Shown here: in pieces, positions 34,582 through 45,236 of the stretch
How positions within the stretch are numbered: the stretch's first letter is position 1
How the letters are laid out: each line of letters starts with the position of its first letter
NCBI GenBank assembly: GCA_015039465.1
Contig: MU130348.1
Span: 1 to 62,187 of the forward strand
DNA: 62,187 nt
Direction of reading: 5' to 3'
DNA from: Phlegmacium glaucopus
Taxonomy: Eukaryota > Basidiomycota > Agaricomycetes > Agaricales > Cortinariaceae
Made by a program: the position numbers and the translations under genes
Notes under the pieces: generated by a model
What the model was told of the DNA's origin: nothing
Seen by the model: only the letters and a program-made list of their open reading frames with translations
The model's database searches: none

Positions 34582-35539
34582 TCATACCTTCAGGGCGCTA
34601 AGGATCGCTTCAGGCGAAGTTGCGATGACCTTGTGATGGACAAATCTCCGAACTTGTTGTAGAGATTTAGGCAAGATAGTGTCGTTGGCGAAGTCGCTAT
34701 AGTCACATAACGAGACCGTCAGCAAATGCAACATTTTCTGACGTTCCCAGTAACCATTCGTGATATTGTTGGCGCAGCGAAAGACGAGGACATTTTTGAC
34801 AATCTCTTCGCCTAAATAACGACTAATCCGAAGAGACTCATCTTTCGACCAGAATTCACCAGTTGCTTGCACCAATTCGCGTGCCGACTTCAGATTGTTG
34901 CCGATGGGTTTACCGATGACGATACGGTTAATGCCAGCAGTGCTGAAAACGTGTTTCCTTAGGTTTTCAACAACGACGGCAAAGAGGGTGGTTGGGAGGG
35001 CTAGGTAGAAGACGCGGTTGCGTTCGGGAAACTGGTAGCTAGACTCGATGGTCTCGAGGTACTCGTTAAAGTGGTCGAATGTGACGCTGTCGTTATAGGT
35101 ACCCACGAAGTAGGAAAGTTTTGCCTTGTAGGCATCTAAATTCCGGTCGAAGTCGGGGTCATTATGTGGATTTTGTATGTTAGCAGTAGCCGTAGTGAGG
35201 AATTCGTCGTGCGCAAATTTTGACCGGGCATATCCAACGATTGCGATATGCTGGGGAAGCAAGTTTTTTGAGAAAAGTTTGAAGAGTGCAGGGTATAGCT
35301 GTTGAGAAAGAAGTAAGTAAGTACTGCTGCACAAAACAAAAATGAGGGGGAAGGACCTACGAAATTTTTTGCCAAGTCCCCTGAAGCACCCAGAACTGAC
35401 AAGAAGATAATCAGTCCACAACTGTTATATATCCCAAGAGCGATCGTGATTCAGACTCACTGACGATGACGGTGTTATCAGTGAGCTGCGGCAACTCTGT
35501 TGATCTGCTTATGGTAGTATAAATTGCTGAAGGAGACAT
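34582..35539 (-). CDS. Truncated glucose-6-phosphate dehydrogenase-like protein, catalytic motif lost
   Basis: Exons 35539-35461, 35395-35361 and 35298-34582 join in frame to 276 residues. The N-terminal coenzyme-binding half of G6PD is clear: TVIVILGASGDLAK, YPALFKLF, QHIAIVGYARSK, FYLALPTTLF and INRIVIGKPIGNNLKSARELV. The family's active-site signature, RIDHYLGKE, reads RISRYLGEE here (Asp to Ser, His to Arg, Lys to Glu), and the EKP before it reads GKP. The protein stops about 55 residues after this site, whereas real G6PD is about 500 residues and carries a large C-terminal domain. It therefore cannot be a normal dehydrogenase. It may be a relic that still has an open frame or a protein with a new role. 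The open frame through three exons argues for some constraint or a recent origin. Confidence 0.75.
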
Positions 35540-37162
35540 TGGGGGGCTTGTTAAATTTGAGAATAGAAAAGGGTGGTATTTATTTACATTACTCTGTTAT
35601 TATCCAACGGCACGAAAGAATCGGATCCGAGAGGTGGGCAATTTATTTAAGTGGTACGTGGCCTGACGGCGCCAGAAGTAATTCAGCCATACCGCGGATT
35701 TACAATTTGTTTATAATTGTGTTGAATTTAACTCCATTCGCATAATGTTTGTGCCGGAGAATGAAATGCCTATCAAGCTGTCGCGATTGGAGTCAAAGGG
35801 CAACTTGCCCTATACACATTGAGTTCCTGTAGCTTCTTTATCACGCAAGCCAAATACGAGTTAATCCTCTCAGAGCCCCTTGTTTTGAGGATGTACCACA
35901 ATCAACACACCCCCGAATGGTGAGCCTTCGGCAGCCGGAGTTCTAACTACCTAACCTACCCAAGACCGCGCGACAAAGACATATACCTGATTCCTACCAC
36001 TAACCTGAGAAAAAATCACTAACACGAACCCCTAACGCTAACCGTGATCTTAACCAAATTACTAGCCCAACCCAAACCCCAACGGCACCTAACCGGCAGA
36101 CTCGCCGGAGTATCAAAAATAAGTCGATGGCGAGCTACGGCATTCAATTCGATGGGAGGGTGTGTGAGTGTTGATTGTGGTCACTCCCGTTGTTTTTCGT
36201 ATGCTGAGTTATCAGAGTTCATCGTTCAGTGACTGCCCCCGCACTGCCTACAAGTACATCGCTACAGTAAAGGAACACGATGTACCAATCGATCAAGAAG
36301 ACGGTCATGTCGCACTGATAATCGTCCTCGAAGTTGAAGAGGACGAGAAGGCTTTGATGGAGAAGCACAATTCTTGTGCTATATTGATGAATGAATATCA
36401 ATGCATCAAGTTGGCATCAAGTTTAGGTGCGATGTCCCACGTCCTCATCGTCGTTTTTTCAGTACTTGAGTTTTCTCTGATGGAAGCGTGGTGCAATTTT
36501 AGTCGGGATCTTCGGTAGAGTAACTAGTGATCTGCGTCACGGTTCGGATATGATTTCACATGTGTGAAACTAGAGGGTAAATCATCGGATATTCGCCTCC
36601 TTACGAGGTGGTTACCTGATGTACATCATGTACTTGAGATAAGCAACCAAACACGCTGGTCGGGCATCGACCTGCTGACGCTAATTGATTTGGAAAATCG
36701 GAGAATGCCGGGGAAATTGAGAGAGTTTTTGTTTGCTCGAACTACACAGTCGCCAACTAGTTTCGATTTTACAGAATGGTCAGATTGATCTTTGATCTTG
36801 AAAATAGGAGACAAAGGGTCTAATGCACTTCCTTGATATTGAGAATAGTATACGAAGAACTCAGAGAACACAGGAGGACAAACTTCACAAAGGGACCCTT
36901 TTCATGTTGAAAGGCTCCAGAAAAGGCGGTACGAAACCCCTTCCCATAGTTTGCCTCGAGCAATTGTTGAATATGGACGGAATGGGTCTTTCAAGTTCCC
37001 GGACAGAGTGCCATGTATACAGTTGAAACTCTCGTACGGTAGACTCGCAGGTAGGTATGGGTTTTGAGGATATTCACTAAATTCAAATTCAGTATATTCA
37101 GGAACTGGCCGTACTAATAGGCCTACTGATGCGTACGTAAACCCATTTGATTCTAAATTGAC
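35540..37162. other. Intergenic, nothing firm
   Basis: No gene recognised over 1.6 kb. 35940-36090 is C-rich with many CTAACC/CCTAAC/CCCTAAC words, a weak resemblance to telomere-type repeats but not a tandem array. A poly-A tract sits at about 37163-37180. Confidence 0.4.
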
Positions 37163-37241
37163 AAAAAAAAAAAAAAAAAACCCATTTGATTATCACTCTT
37201 CAACAGCTCAACTGTCGCTGATCATCTTTCCCTTCGCTGTC

Positions 37242-38548
37242 ATGTTAAACCCACCGCTTTCTCTCCTCTCAGACGATCTGTTCGGTTGCATCGTCGACCA
37301 CGTAGCAGGACTCCCATACTGGATTGAAAATCTCCATAATTTATCCCTTGCTGATAGGGCATTCACTCGGTTCTGTCAAACGTACATCTTCAAAAACCTC
37401 CACTTGGGCTACGGGCCGGGAACCAAGAACAGCATACCCAACAAGTTGGAAAAAATGAGAGAGATCTTGAACGATGAGCCGTGGTTCGCCAACCGAGTAC
37501 GCGTGGTTGACCTCTCCATCTCACGCAAACGAAATGGATGGATTTTCAACGATCTTACCTTGATCAACATCGTCCAACTTCTCGCCAAATCGCTCATGCC
37601 GCCACATAAACTTGACCTCTCCGGAGCCAGACGTCCGTTTATATTCGAGGACCCCGCACTTGTCGTAGGACGGCTCATGCAATCATTCTTTTCCCAAACT
37701 CTGACTGTCCTCCACCTTACCTATTGCAAGAACGTTCCATTAACTCTTTTCCTCATCTGCCCCAGGCTGAGAAAAATACTTCTGGAGGAAGTGGAAGCGA
37801 CTGAGAACTACGATGAATACCCCGACAAGCAGTGTTCGGGCCGAGAGTTGCCAGCAGTGGAATATCTGGACTACATCCTTTCGGGGAGCCTCGTCAAGCA
37901 GATGATCACCTCACCGCCCAGGTTCCATACAGCAGTGGTCGATTGGTCAAAACTGCGCGTTCTGAAGCTATGTCCGCAGGAGAAGGAAGAACTGGCCTGT
38001 TTGCAACCTATCCTCGATGTCGCTTGCAACACACTAGAGGAATTGTACCTCACTAATATACGACGGATCTGGGGGATAAGTAAGTGTTGTGGTTCTTTTT
38101 TATCGACATGAAGCGAATTTGAAGGGTTTCTCAACAAGGCCAACGACCTCTCAGTGGCCTCGTGAACCTCAGGGATCTTTCATGCCTGCACGTCCTTGCG
38201 CTCAAGATCATCATCCAGTGTGGTGTGCCAGAGTCCACAGTTATCCGCGATATCAACCTCGTCCTCAGTACGATACCGACATCTAATCAGGTCACAGACC
38301 TCTCATTTAATTTTAAGATTCGCGGTAAGCATCCTTTTGGCGGATGTCTCGAGGAAGATTGGGTTGGAATGTGCGACGAAGTCGTACGGATTTCTGCAGG
38401 TAAACCTCTCAACTTGAATTTAGAGGTATCAGTGACTCCGTTCACACTCCAAAACCCACCCGAACATGACGAACTGTACGAGCGCATCACGAAGAAGATA
38501 TCATCATCGCTTTCGGAACACCTAAATATTTGTACCCGCTTTTTGTAA
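37242..38548 (+). CDS. F-box/LRR-like hypothetical protein
   Basis: Exons 37242-38079 and 38139-38548 join in phase, giving about 415 residues. The start MLNPPLSLLSDDLFGCIVDHV, followed by NLSLADRAFTRFCQTYIFKNL, is the F-box-like helix set seen in many agaric proteins. Leucine-rich spacing follows (LTVLHLTYCKNVPLTLFLICPRL, LRVLKLCPQE, LEELYLTNIRR, LVNLRDLSCLHVLAL), typical of the LRR-like C-terminus of these proteins. A role as an SCF adaptor is inferred from the family. An open frame extends upstream to 37158 through a poly-A tract, but the Met at 37242 starts the conserved part. No lesions seen. Confidence 0.65.
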
Positions 38549-38665
38549 AAATACCTGTCGCACTGTTCGTAGACCTAATACAATTCCGTTTGGCAGAGTA
38601 GATAGCGTTAACTCATTGCAAACGGATGAGTAACTACTGTACTGTACTCATCCTTATATACCCTA

Positions 38666-38840
38666 CATCAGTAAGTTTGGGTTTTGCTATGGGTGCTATG
38701 GAGCACTGCCCAGCACTGTCAATCAAAGACCCTTTGCTATGTCACTATAGGTTGCTATGGGACTCTATATAGTGCTTGACAGCTCTTGGCAGTTTCCCAT
38801 AGTGCCATTTTTTGACCCTGAAAACCTGAATTTACTGATG
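38666..38840. mobile_element. MITE-like element with CATCAGTAA inverted termini
   Basis: A 175-bp unit begins CATCAGTAAGTTTGGGTTTT and ends with the complement of CATCAGTAAATTCAGGTTTT. The 20-bp imperfect inverted repeats are flanked by TA on both sides (38664-38665 and 38841-38842). The interior is rich in CTATGG/CTATAG and AGTGCT words. Size, TIRs and TA flanks suggest a non-autonomous DNA transposon, with Tc1/mariner-type TA duplication as the simplest reading. No coding capacity. Confidence 0.6.
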
Positions 38841-39173
38841 TAACTACATGCTTATTAATACCTGCTGGTCCATGCTCCTTGCAGCTCGCATGTGGATACC
38901 CATTCCAACATGTTGGAATATGTTGTCCATGGGACAAACAATTACAAGCTACATATGCGGTTAGGCACCATCAAGCGCTTGATCAGCGCTCTCGACGTTG
39001 CCATGCCCGAGTTCAAGTAAGTATTAACAAGCCATGAACCCGTGCCTTCGGCACGGCGCCGCTCCGCTTTGCCGACCTCCAGCACGGATTCAGGGCTTGC
39101 CGGGGGCTCCGCCCCCTGGACCCCTGGCTGCATCACAACAGTGTACAAAGTCTTAGATCCTAACAGTGAACAC
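38841..39173. other. Spacer with GC-rich double hairpin
   Basis: It holds two perfect GC-rich hairpins: CCGTGCC-TTC-GGCACGG at 39040-39056 and GGGGGC-TCC-GCCCCC at 39102-39116. They stand in otherwise moderate-GC DNA and are separated by a GC-rich stretch. An open plus-strand stretch just before (about 38900-39016; HGTNNYKLHMRLGTIKRLI) ends at a GTAAGT and may be a transposon-gene fragment, but I cannot name it. Confidence 0.5.
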
Positions 39174-40277
39174 CATCAGCAAACTTGGGGCCGGCTTACC
39201 GGCACCGGACAGCACCGGACAGCACCATAGAACCATAGAAAAGGTTCTTTTGTTTATAGTGCTGTCCAGTGTCACGGTAACGCTATCCAGAAATGGCCCA
39301 ACACTAGACAGCACTATAGAGTGCTATAAGGTACTATATAGGGCTAGGATAATACTGTAGTTAGAGAGCCCTATACTCATAATATTCTAATAGCAATCAC
39401 AACGAGAGTAAGGAAATTGTTTAAAAAATTATATTCAACTAAGTAATAGTAATCTAACATCATAATATACTACTTATACTACTGTAAAGGATCATTGTCG
39501 TCATTGCAATTTACACCTAAGATGGAATTAGAACAATTAATTATGATAGAGGGGAAATTTAAGGGCTTACACGTGTGGTATAACACACTGTCGTCGTCAT
39601 CACACGCTGTAATTGTCACCGCACCATGTCGTCGTCACATGTCATCGTCATCGCATGTCGTCATCGCATGTTGTCGTAGTCGTTGTCGCATGTTGTCGTA
39701 GTCGTTGTAGTCATAGTCATAGTCATCGTAGTCGTTGTCGCATGTTGTCATAGTTGTTGTAGTTGTAGTTGTAGTTGTCGTAGTTGTAGTCACATGTCGT
39801 TGTCACATGTCGTTGTTGTCGCCACTATAAGCGTCATCAATGTTTTGTCATTTATTATCATTGTTGTTTGTCGAGGTGCTCACCATTTGTTGTTATCGTT
39901 GTTGTGGTATTGCTGTCAGTGGTAGTGGTGGTGGTATGGAAGTGACGAACTCGGTGGGAACAAGTGTTGAACTTATATATTTAGTAATTTTAGTTTTTTG
40001 TGCATGGACTCTGTTTAGGGTTGGCTTATTTAACTTAATGAAAATCTCAAAAAATGTGATGTATTTCTAATGTGACAGAGTGACAAAGCTAGACCGTGCT
40101 AGACAGCACTGGTGTGCGCAACGTGAATACTATGGAAACTATAACTCACTATAGTTATGGTGACGTGACTGTAGATACTATAAGATACTATAATGTTATG
40201 TGACATGACTATAGGCTACTATAATTTGGTGTGACATAACTATGACAAACTATGGGAAATCCCCGATTTTGCTGATG
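39174..40277. mobile_element. Non-autonomous element with CATCAGCAAA inverted termini, carrying a minisatellite
   Basis: It begins CATCAGCAAACTTGGGG and ends with the complement of CATCAGCAAAATCGGGG, about 1.1 kb. The termini resemble those of the 175-bp element at 38666. Subterminal zones (39195-39355 and 40080-40260) are dense in ACTATA, GACAGCAC and CTATAG words. The middle (39588-39835) is a trinucleotide-like minisatellite. The flanking dinucleotide is AC on both sides, which differs from the TA flanks of the smaller copy, so the exact boundary is less certain. No coding potential. Confidence 0.45.
39588..39835 (+). repeat. GTCGTCATCACA/GTCGTAGTTGTA minisatellite
   Basis: A degenerate array of GTCGTY, ATCGTC, GTAGTT and CACATGTC units. 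The reading frames through it are low-complexity and not real genes. The array lies inside the CATCAG-type element. Confidence 0.8.
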
Positions 40278-40451
40278 ACTCTTATCAAAAAATAGAATCA
40301 ACAATGTTGGAAGTGTCGAGTTCACTCCGGGTAGATAAGCTGATAAAGAGAACATTATGCCAGAGGTCAAAGATAAGAATACTAATTTTGTTATCATTCC
40401 TGTACTTGTATAAATACTAGTTACGATTAGAGTAGTTCTTTAGTTGAATAA
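40278..40451. other. Spacer before the Helitron 3' end
   Basis: Short unassigned AT-rich sequence between the CATCAG-type element and the candidate Helitron terminus. Confidence 0.4.
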
Positions 40452-40479
40452 CTAGTGTCTTATCTGGTTAACACCAACC
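40452..40479 (-). other. Candidate Helitron 3' terminus (hairpin plus CTAG)
   Basis: On the minus strand, GGTT-GGTGTT-AACC is followed 10 bases later by CTAG and then a T. This matches the Helitron rule of a short hairpin shortly before a CTRR end inserted 5' of T. The stem is only four pairs, so the call is tentative. It lies about 80 bp beyond the helicase stop, which is a sensible position. Confidence 0.35.
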
Positions 40480-40557
40480 GTCCTAAGCCTCCATTCTATT
40501 GTCACTCTCAACATTATTACCCATTATTTGCCTAAATTCAACAAACAAATCTTATCA

Positions 40558-41125
40558 TTACAATTGCAATCCAGTAAGTATTTCTTTGTATACTACATTC
40601 GCTGTTCTTCCTCCTGACTCTTCTTTTAGTAGTACCTTCAATCAGTTTCCTGATGTACATCTAGATAGTCCTACATACAATTGCCCATGTGAAAAAACTG
40701 GAGACCGTAAATCTAATCCTACATGCTTCAATGACTGCCCTTGACTCTTGTTCACTGTCATAGCAAATGCAAGTCGAATCAGAAATTGTCATTGTTGAAG
40801 TGGAATCGCCAAATCCTCTGCAGATGGTGACAATGTAATCCGTGGAATAAACACTACTTTTCCAGAAAACTGTTCATCTCCACTCATGATTCTACATTTT
40901 AGCACTCTTCCTCTGATTTCCAGTACCCTTAACCTTGTCCCATTGCAAAGTCCTTTCGAAGCATCCAAATTTTGAAGCAGCATAACTGGACATCCAACTT
41001 TCAGTTTAAGATGTGCAAGTGGAAGTGAACTTGACACCAATGAATTCAGATACTCTGGAGAATATGGCTGCAACTCATTCATCCCTTCATCCAACAACTC
41101 CACAGAGTCTGCACTCAATAGCACA
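40558..41125 (-). pseudogene. Helitron helicase, C-terminal part (two nonsense stops)
   Basis: This is the continuation of the minus-strand helicase from 57938 across the copia insertion: LLSADSVELLDEG, LKVGCPVMLLQNLD, GLCNGTRLRV, FIPRI, then [34 protein letters not shown] and TANVVYKEIL, ending with TAA at 40558. These are the late PIF1-helicase motifs (V and VI; GQSL and YVGLSR). In-frame TGA codons sit at minus-strand 40791-40789 (CAA TGA CAA) and 40644-40642 (AAC TGA TTG), both where Arg (CGA) is expected. Confidence 0.85.
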
Positions 41126-41130
41126 TGTTC
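41126..41130. repeat. Copia target-site duplication, left copy (TGTTC)
   Basis: TGTTC directly precedes the 5' LTR. The identical pentamer follows the 3' LTR at 57933-57937. Five bases is the usual copia duplication. Confidence 0.9.
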
Positions 41131-41513
41131 TGTTGAGAGTTGAGGCATAACCATATTGGGAAAGGCCACCGTGAACAGTGTTGAGAGCTGAGGCATAACC
41201 ATATTGGGAAAGGCCGCTATGAACAAAGCGGTATGGGCGACGAGTAGGTGACTATGCCACAGATGCCACTCCATTATACCACCAACATATAAATACCGTA
41301 CCACCCCATAGACGTACCTCAGTCGTTATAACAAGTGACTGAGGTACGCTATCTTATTTCCTCTCTTACTTATTTCATTTACTTACATTTACCATACCTA
41401 GTATTGTCACATCATCATCTAGGTACAATAGACTAAAATATCAGTCGTTATAACAAGTGACTGAGTATTGTCACATCATCATCTAGCGCCATCTAGGGTA
41501 TTAGATTTTAACA
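41131..41513 (+). repeat. 5' LTR of copia retrotransposon (383 bp)
   Basis: Starts TGTTG and ends AACA. It matches 57550-57932 with two differences (41394 and 41427, A here and G there; both are CpG in the 3' copy), so about 99.5 percent identical. The first about 95 bp are a tandem duplication of a 48-bp unit beginning GTTGAGAG(T/C)TGAGGCATAA. A TATA-like AACATATAAATACC lies at 41282-41295. A GTACCTCAGTCGTTATAACAAGTGACTGAG-type inverted repeat recurs twice. Confidence 0.95.
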
Positions 41514-41655
41514 GGTTATGGGCCTTACCGAAATCGGATACCCACCAATTTTAAGAGACTGACTCATCTCCTTCTACCTTACACGCGTCTGTCAACACGC
41601 ACCCATCGTCTTCCCCAGAAGCTGACGATTTTTCTTGACTTATTTTTTCTACGCT

Positions 41656-44600
41656 ATGGTGCCTACTCCTGAAACTGCTCTGTCTCCCACTGTCGACCCC
41701 ACCGATGTCACCAAACCCATTGTTCATATCCGGAATATATCTACCCACTTCTCTGGTGAGAGCCTGGACCAGACTAAAGCTAACTGGAAGAAGTGGAGTA
41801 CGGCGATGCGACAGAGCCTTAACATCTCTGCTCTGGGACATCACATCGATCCTGCTCGTAACCGACCTCCCGATGCGCTTACACGCCCTACCTCGTATGA
41901 CAACTGGCTTACCAACGACCTTGCTGTTCGATCCTTCCTCGAAATGCACTGTTCTGACTTTGAGCAGGAATTTATTGAGAAATACTCTACCGCGTTGGAC
42001 TCCTGGGAGGCCCTGAAGGCAGCCCACCTCGCAGAGGGCCCCGTCAAACAAATGGAACTAATCCGCAATGCGTTCACCACTCGTATTCCCCGCAACAAGG
42101 ATCAGGATGCCAAAGTACGCCAGATTACAGAAGATATTAGCAGGGCGTTCAATATGCCTGGAGGACTGTCCAAGGATACCCTAATCTGCATCGCCCTCCT
42201 ATCTGCCCTTAGTGACGGTCATGAGCACCTTCGTGCCATCATTCAACGCGACTTACAGAATGCCACCGCCGATAAACCCTTTTTACCACACCACATCGCA
42301 TCTTATATCGCTTCCGATACTCAACTCCTTTTAGGCGACGCCAATCGCATTGATGCTCCTTCAGGCTCCTCTGCCATCGCACTTACTACTAGGCCGGCTC
42401 CTAAGACCCGGGAACCAGTCATCTGCTCCAATTGCAAGAAGAAGCATCACACCGAGCCGTATTGTATTGCACCAGGCGGTGGGATGGCTGGAAAGACCAT
42501 TGAAGAGTCAAGGGCGGCGCGACAGCTCGATAGGGGTGGCCGGGTCTCCAGTACTCCTGTACCGAAACACAAAGTTAGGATCACCACGGCTACTGGGCAG
42601 GCGCTCATCGTTGAGGTGGACGAGAATACCCTTGCTAGTGGTACATCTGCTACTCCTCCGACAGAGTTTGCTGGGGTTATTCAGACTACCGATGACCTGG
42701 AATGGGACGGCTTTGCCCACATGGCTATTCTCGAGTGCGTCGAGGAGGAGGTTCATAGGACTTACGACACTACCCCAAGGTCAGCCTCACCAATTAAATT
42801 CACTACAAGTGTCAACTGGGATGAAGCCTCTCAGTCAGTCAACTTCGAGAAAATCACGGTAGCGGCCCTCAACCAGAAATCACAAACATCACTATCCCTC
42901 GACAAATTCCCATTCTATGTGGACAGTGGCGCATCGATCTACGTCATGCCAGACAAATCAGACTTCTATACGTTACGAAAAATTGAACCCCTAAGAGTAG
43001 GAGGAGTCGGAAAAGCCTCTGTAATGGCTATAGGACTGGGTGATATTCACCTTCACATAGGACCGCATACCACACTCATACTCCGCGATGCCCTCTACAT
43101 CCCTGAAGCAACCGTTCACCTCATATCGGTCAGCGCAATCACAAGAGATGCAAAGATCAACATTCTCTTCGACGATACATCGTGCTATTTTATCCAAAAA
43201 CCGACCAACAAAACGATTGCTCAAGGATCATTAACCTCGAAGAGGCTATATTCGCTCAACCTCCATGATGCAAGTACCAAACATATTTTTACCGTCACCC
43301 AAACCCCTGATATGGAAACTTGGCACCGCCGTCTCGGCCATGCCAACTACCAAGCCATACAGGAGATGGCCCGCCAGGGGATGGTAAAAGACCAGAACAC
43401 CTGTACCAAAGATACGTGAAGAGGGACCAGGGCATCGAGCAACTAGGAAGTTAGAAAAAGTGTGGGTAGATCTTATGGGTCCCACTGCTGTACCATCCAG
43501 AAATGGAAATATATTCATTATGAATATTATAGACGATTTCACATCTTACTCCTGGTCACTCATGTTACCAAATAAAAGCAGTGCCTTCCCGCGGTTAAAA
43601 CAGTGGGAGATTGCAAGAGAAAATGAGACGGGGATAAAAATTGGAACATACAGGATGGACAACGGCGAGCTAAAATCAGACAAAATGGAAGCCTGGTTAC
43701 GATCAAGGGGTATCCAACAGGAGTTCACTGCTCCATACACCTCAGCACACATCAGCAAGGTCGAACGGCTACACTGCACGCTCATGGGAAAGACACGTTC
43801 AATGCGATCTTACGCCAAGCTACCCCCTTTCCTGTGGGAAGATTTATACTTAACGGCAAATCATCTCCATGTCCGGACAATTAGCAAAAACGCCCCTAAA
43901 ACTCCATTCGAATTATGGTATGGAAGAACACCTGATTACTCGTACATACGGGAAATCGGATGCAATGCATACATCCTAATTCTCAGCAAACACAATCCGA
44001 AGATATATGAATGATCTATCAAATGTGTTCTTATCGGATACGAAATGCAATCCAAATCCTACTTGTGCTGGAGCTGGGAAGATCAACGAATGTACAAGTC
44101 ATACCACGTTAAATTTATTGAGAGTCATGAAACGTCAGCTCCATTAATTACTCTGGATAGCCCTGATCACATTCAGGAGGAGCTGCTACCGCCTACCATC
44201 AATGATATCTTCCAAACGGCATCACCAAACATGACCCCATGTGATGACGAAGAAACAATACCACCTGATCATGATCTAAATTTTGATCATGGTCAACAAC
44301 CATGGAATTCTGATGTCTCAAGCGATATCGCAATCCCACGCCGTTCATCCAGGATACCAAAGCCCATCGATGCTTTCAGGACGGCAAGGTTAGACGCTGC
44401 AGTTCAAGGATCAAAAGACAGTGCACAACGGCTGGCTGGGAAACGTGGGGGAAAGAAGACGCTACAGGACATACGTGAGGAAGAGATCAGGAATGATCCT
44501 GAAGTGGTGGAAAAGGCCGGTATCAACGAGCTATGTGATTTATACGAAAAGCTCGTCATTGATGACCACCTTACCCCGACAGAACGAACAAATATCTTAC

Positions 44601-44904
44601 TTTCAGCCATAACGAACCAACCCGAAATCGATCCTGCCATTCTCAACTTTGAAAACACGCCAAACACTTGGGAGCAAGCAAAACTATCTAAAGATGCACA
44701 CAAGTGGGAGGCCGGTTACCGAGATGAGCTGAAATCACTTAACGAAATGGGTGTCTACGATTTGATACCGCCTACTGATGTCCCACAGGGATGCAAAATC
44801 CGCAAAGGGCGACCAGTCTTCCACCTGAAACGGAACGAACGAGGGGAGCCGACTCGATGGAAGGTCAGGCTAGTATTCAAGGGATTCGAACAAGTCTATG
44901 GACG
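41656..44904 (+). pseudogene. Copia Gag-Pol, 5' portion (Gag, protease, integrase, start of RT)
   Basis: Starts at ATG 41656 (MVPTPETALSP). The Gag region is followed by a CX2CX4HX4C zinc knuckle (CSNCKKKHHTEPYC), the aspartic protease motif FYVDSGAS, and a GAG-pre-integrase/HHCC region (WHRRLGHANYQAI). The frame closes at 43419: a deletion near 43390-43400 removes the two zinc-binding Cys of integrase and shifts the frame. The integrase core resumes in frame 2 (VWVDLMGP, NIIDDFTSYSW, YRMDNGELKS, APYTSAHISKVERLH). A TGA at 44012-44014 (GAA TGA TCT) interrupts it, then coding continues to RT (WKVRLVFKGFEQVYG) until the KDZ insertion at 44905. Defective for both integration and polyprotein synthesis. 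Confidence 0.9.
44898..44904. repeat. KDZ target-site duplication, left copy (ATGGACG)
   Basis: Seven bases are repeated at 54680-54686. With one copy removed, the copia RT frame is continuous (VYG-RDYTSTTSP). The neighbouring eighth base differs (A against C), so an original 8-bp duplication with one mutation cannot be excluded. Confidence 0.85.
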
Positions 44905-45236
44905 AAAAATCTCTATGGGTTTTGATTAAACCACAGACCATCCAGATGCTTAGATTGATTTAATCTAGTTTAATTTAATCTAACACTCCGATGGTTTCCC
45001 TGCTCAAGCTCAAGCATGTTGGCAAGTGGATGAATCTAGGTTAATCACAAAAGTCCATCCACAAACTACGGCATCAGATTAATTTAGGGAAGGTAGTTTA
45101 TAATTGATTACTAGTTTAATCTACCTAATCACAAATGTAGATTAAACGAAGTGGTGCACAGATTAATATATAGAAATGTTGACAATTAAGGGAAGATATA
45201 GTTACTGGTAGATTAAACTAGCAATCCAAACTGTGC
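44905..45236. repeat. KDZ left subterminal repeats (TTTAATC/GATTAAA)
   Basis: At least eight copies of TTTAATC, GATTAA or AGATTAAAC occur in both orientations, for example near 44922, 44958, 44971, 45108, 45144 and 45214. No gene. Probably transposase binding sites. Confidence 0.65.

Noticed and set aside
35940..36090. CTAACC/CCCTAAC-rich stretch as an interstitial telomere
   Set aside because: The words are scattered and never form a tandem TTAGGG-type array.
36168..36518. 116-residue open frame as a gene
   Set aside because: No homology pattern, no splice context and typical random composition.
39495..40070. Open frames of repeated Ser/Val/Cys in the minisatellite
   Set aside because: Low-complexity translation of a trinucleotide-like array, with no coding context.
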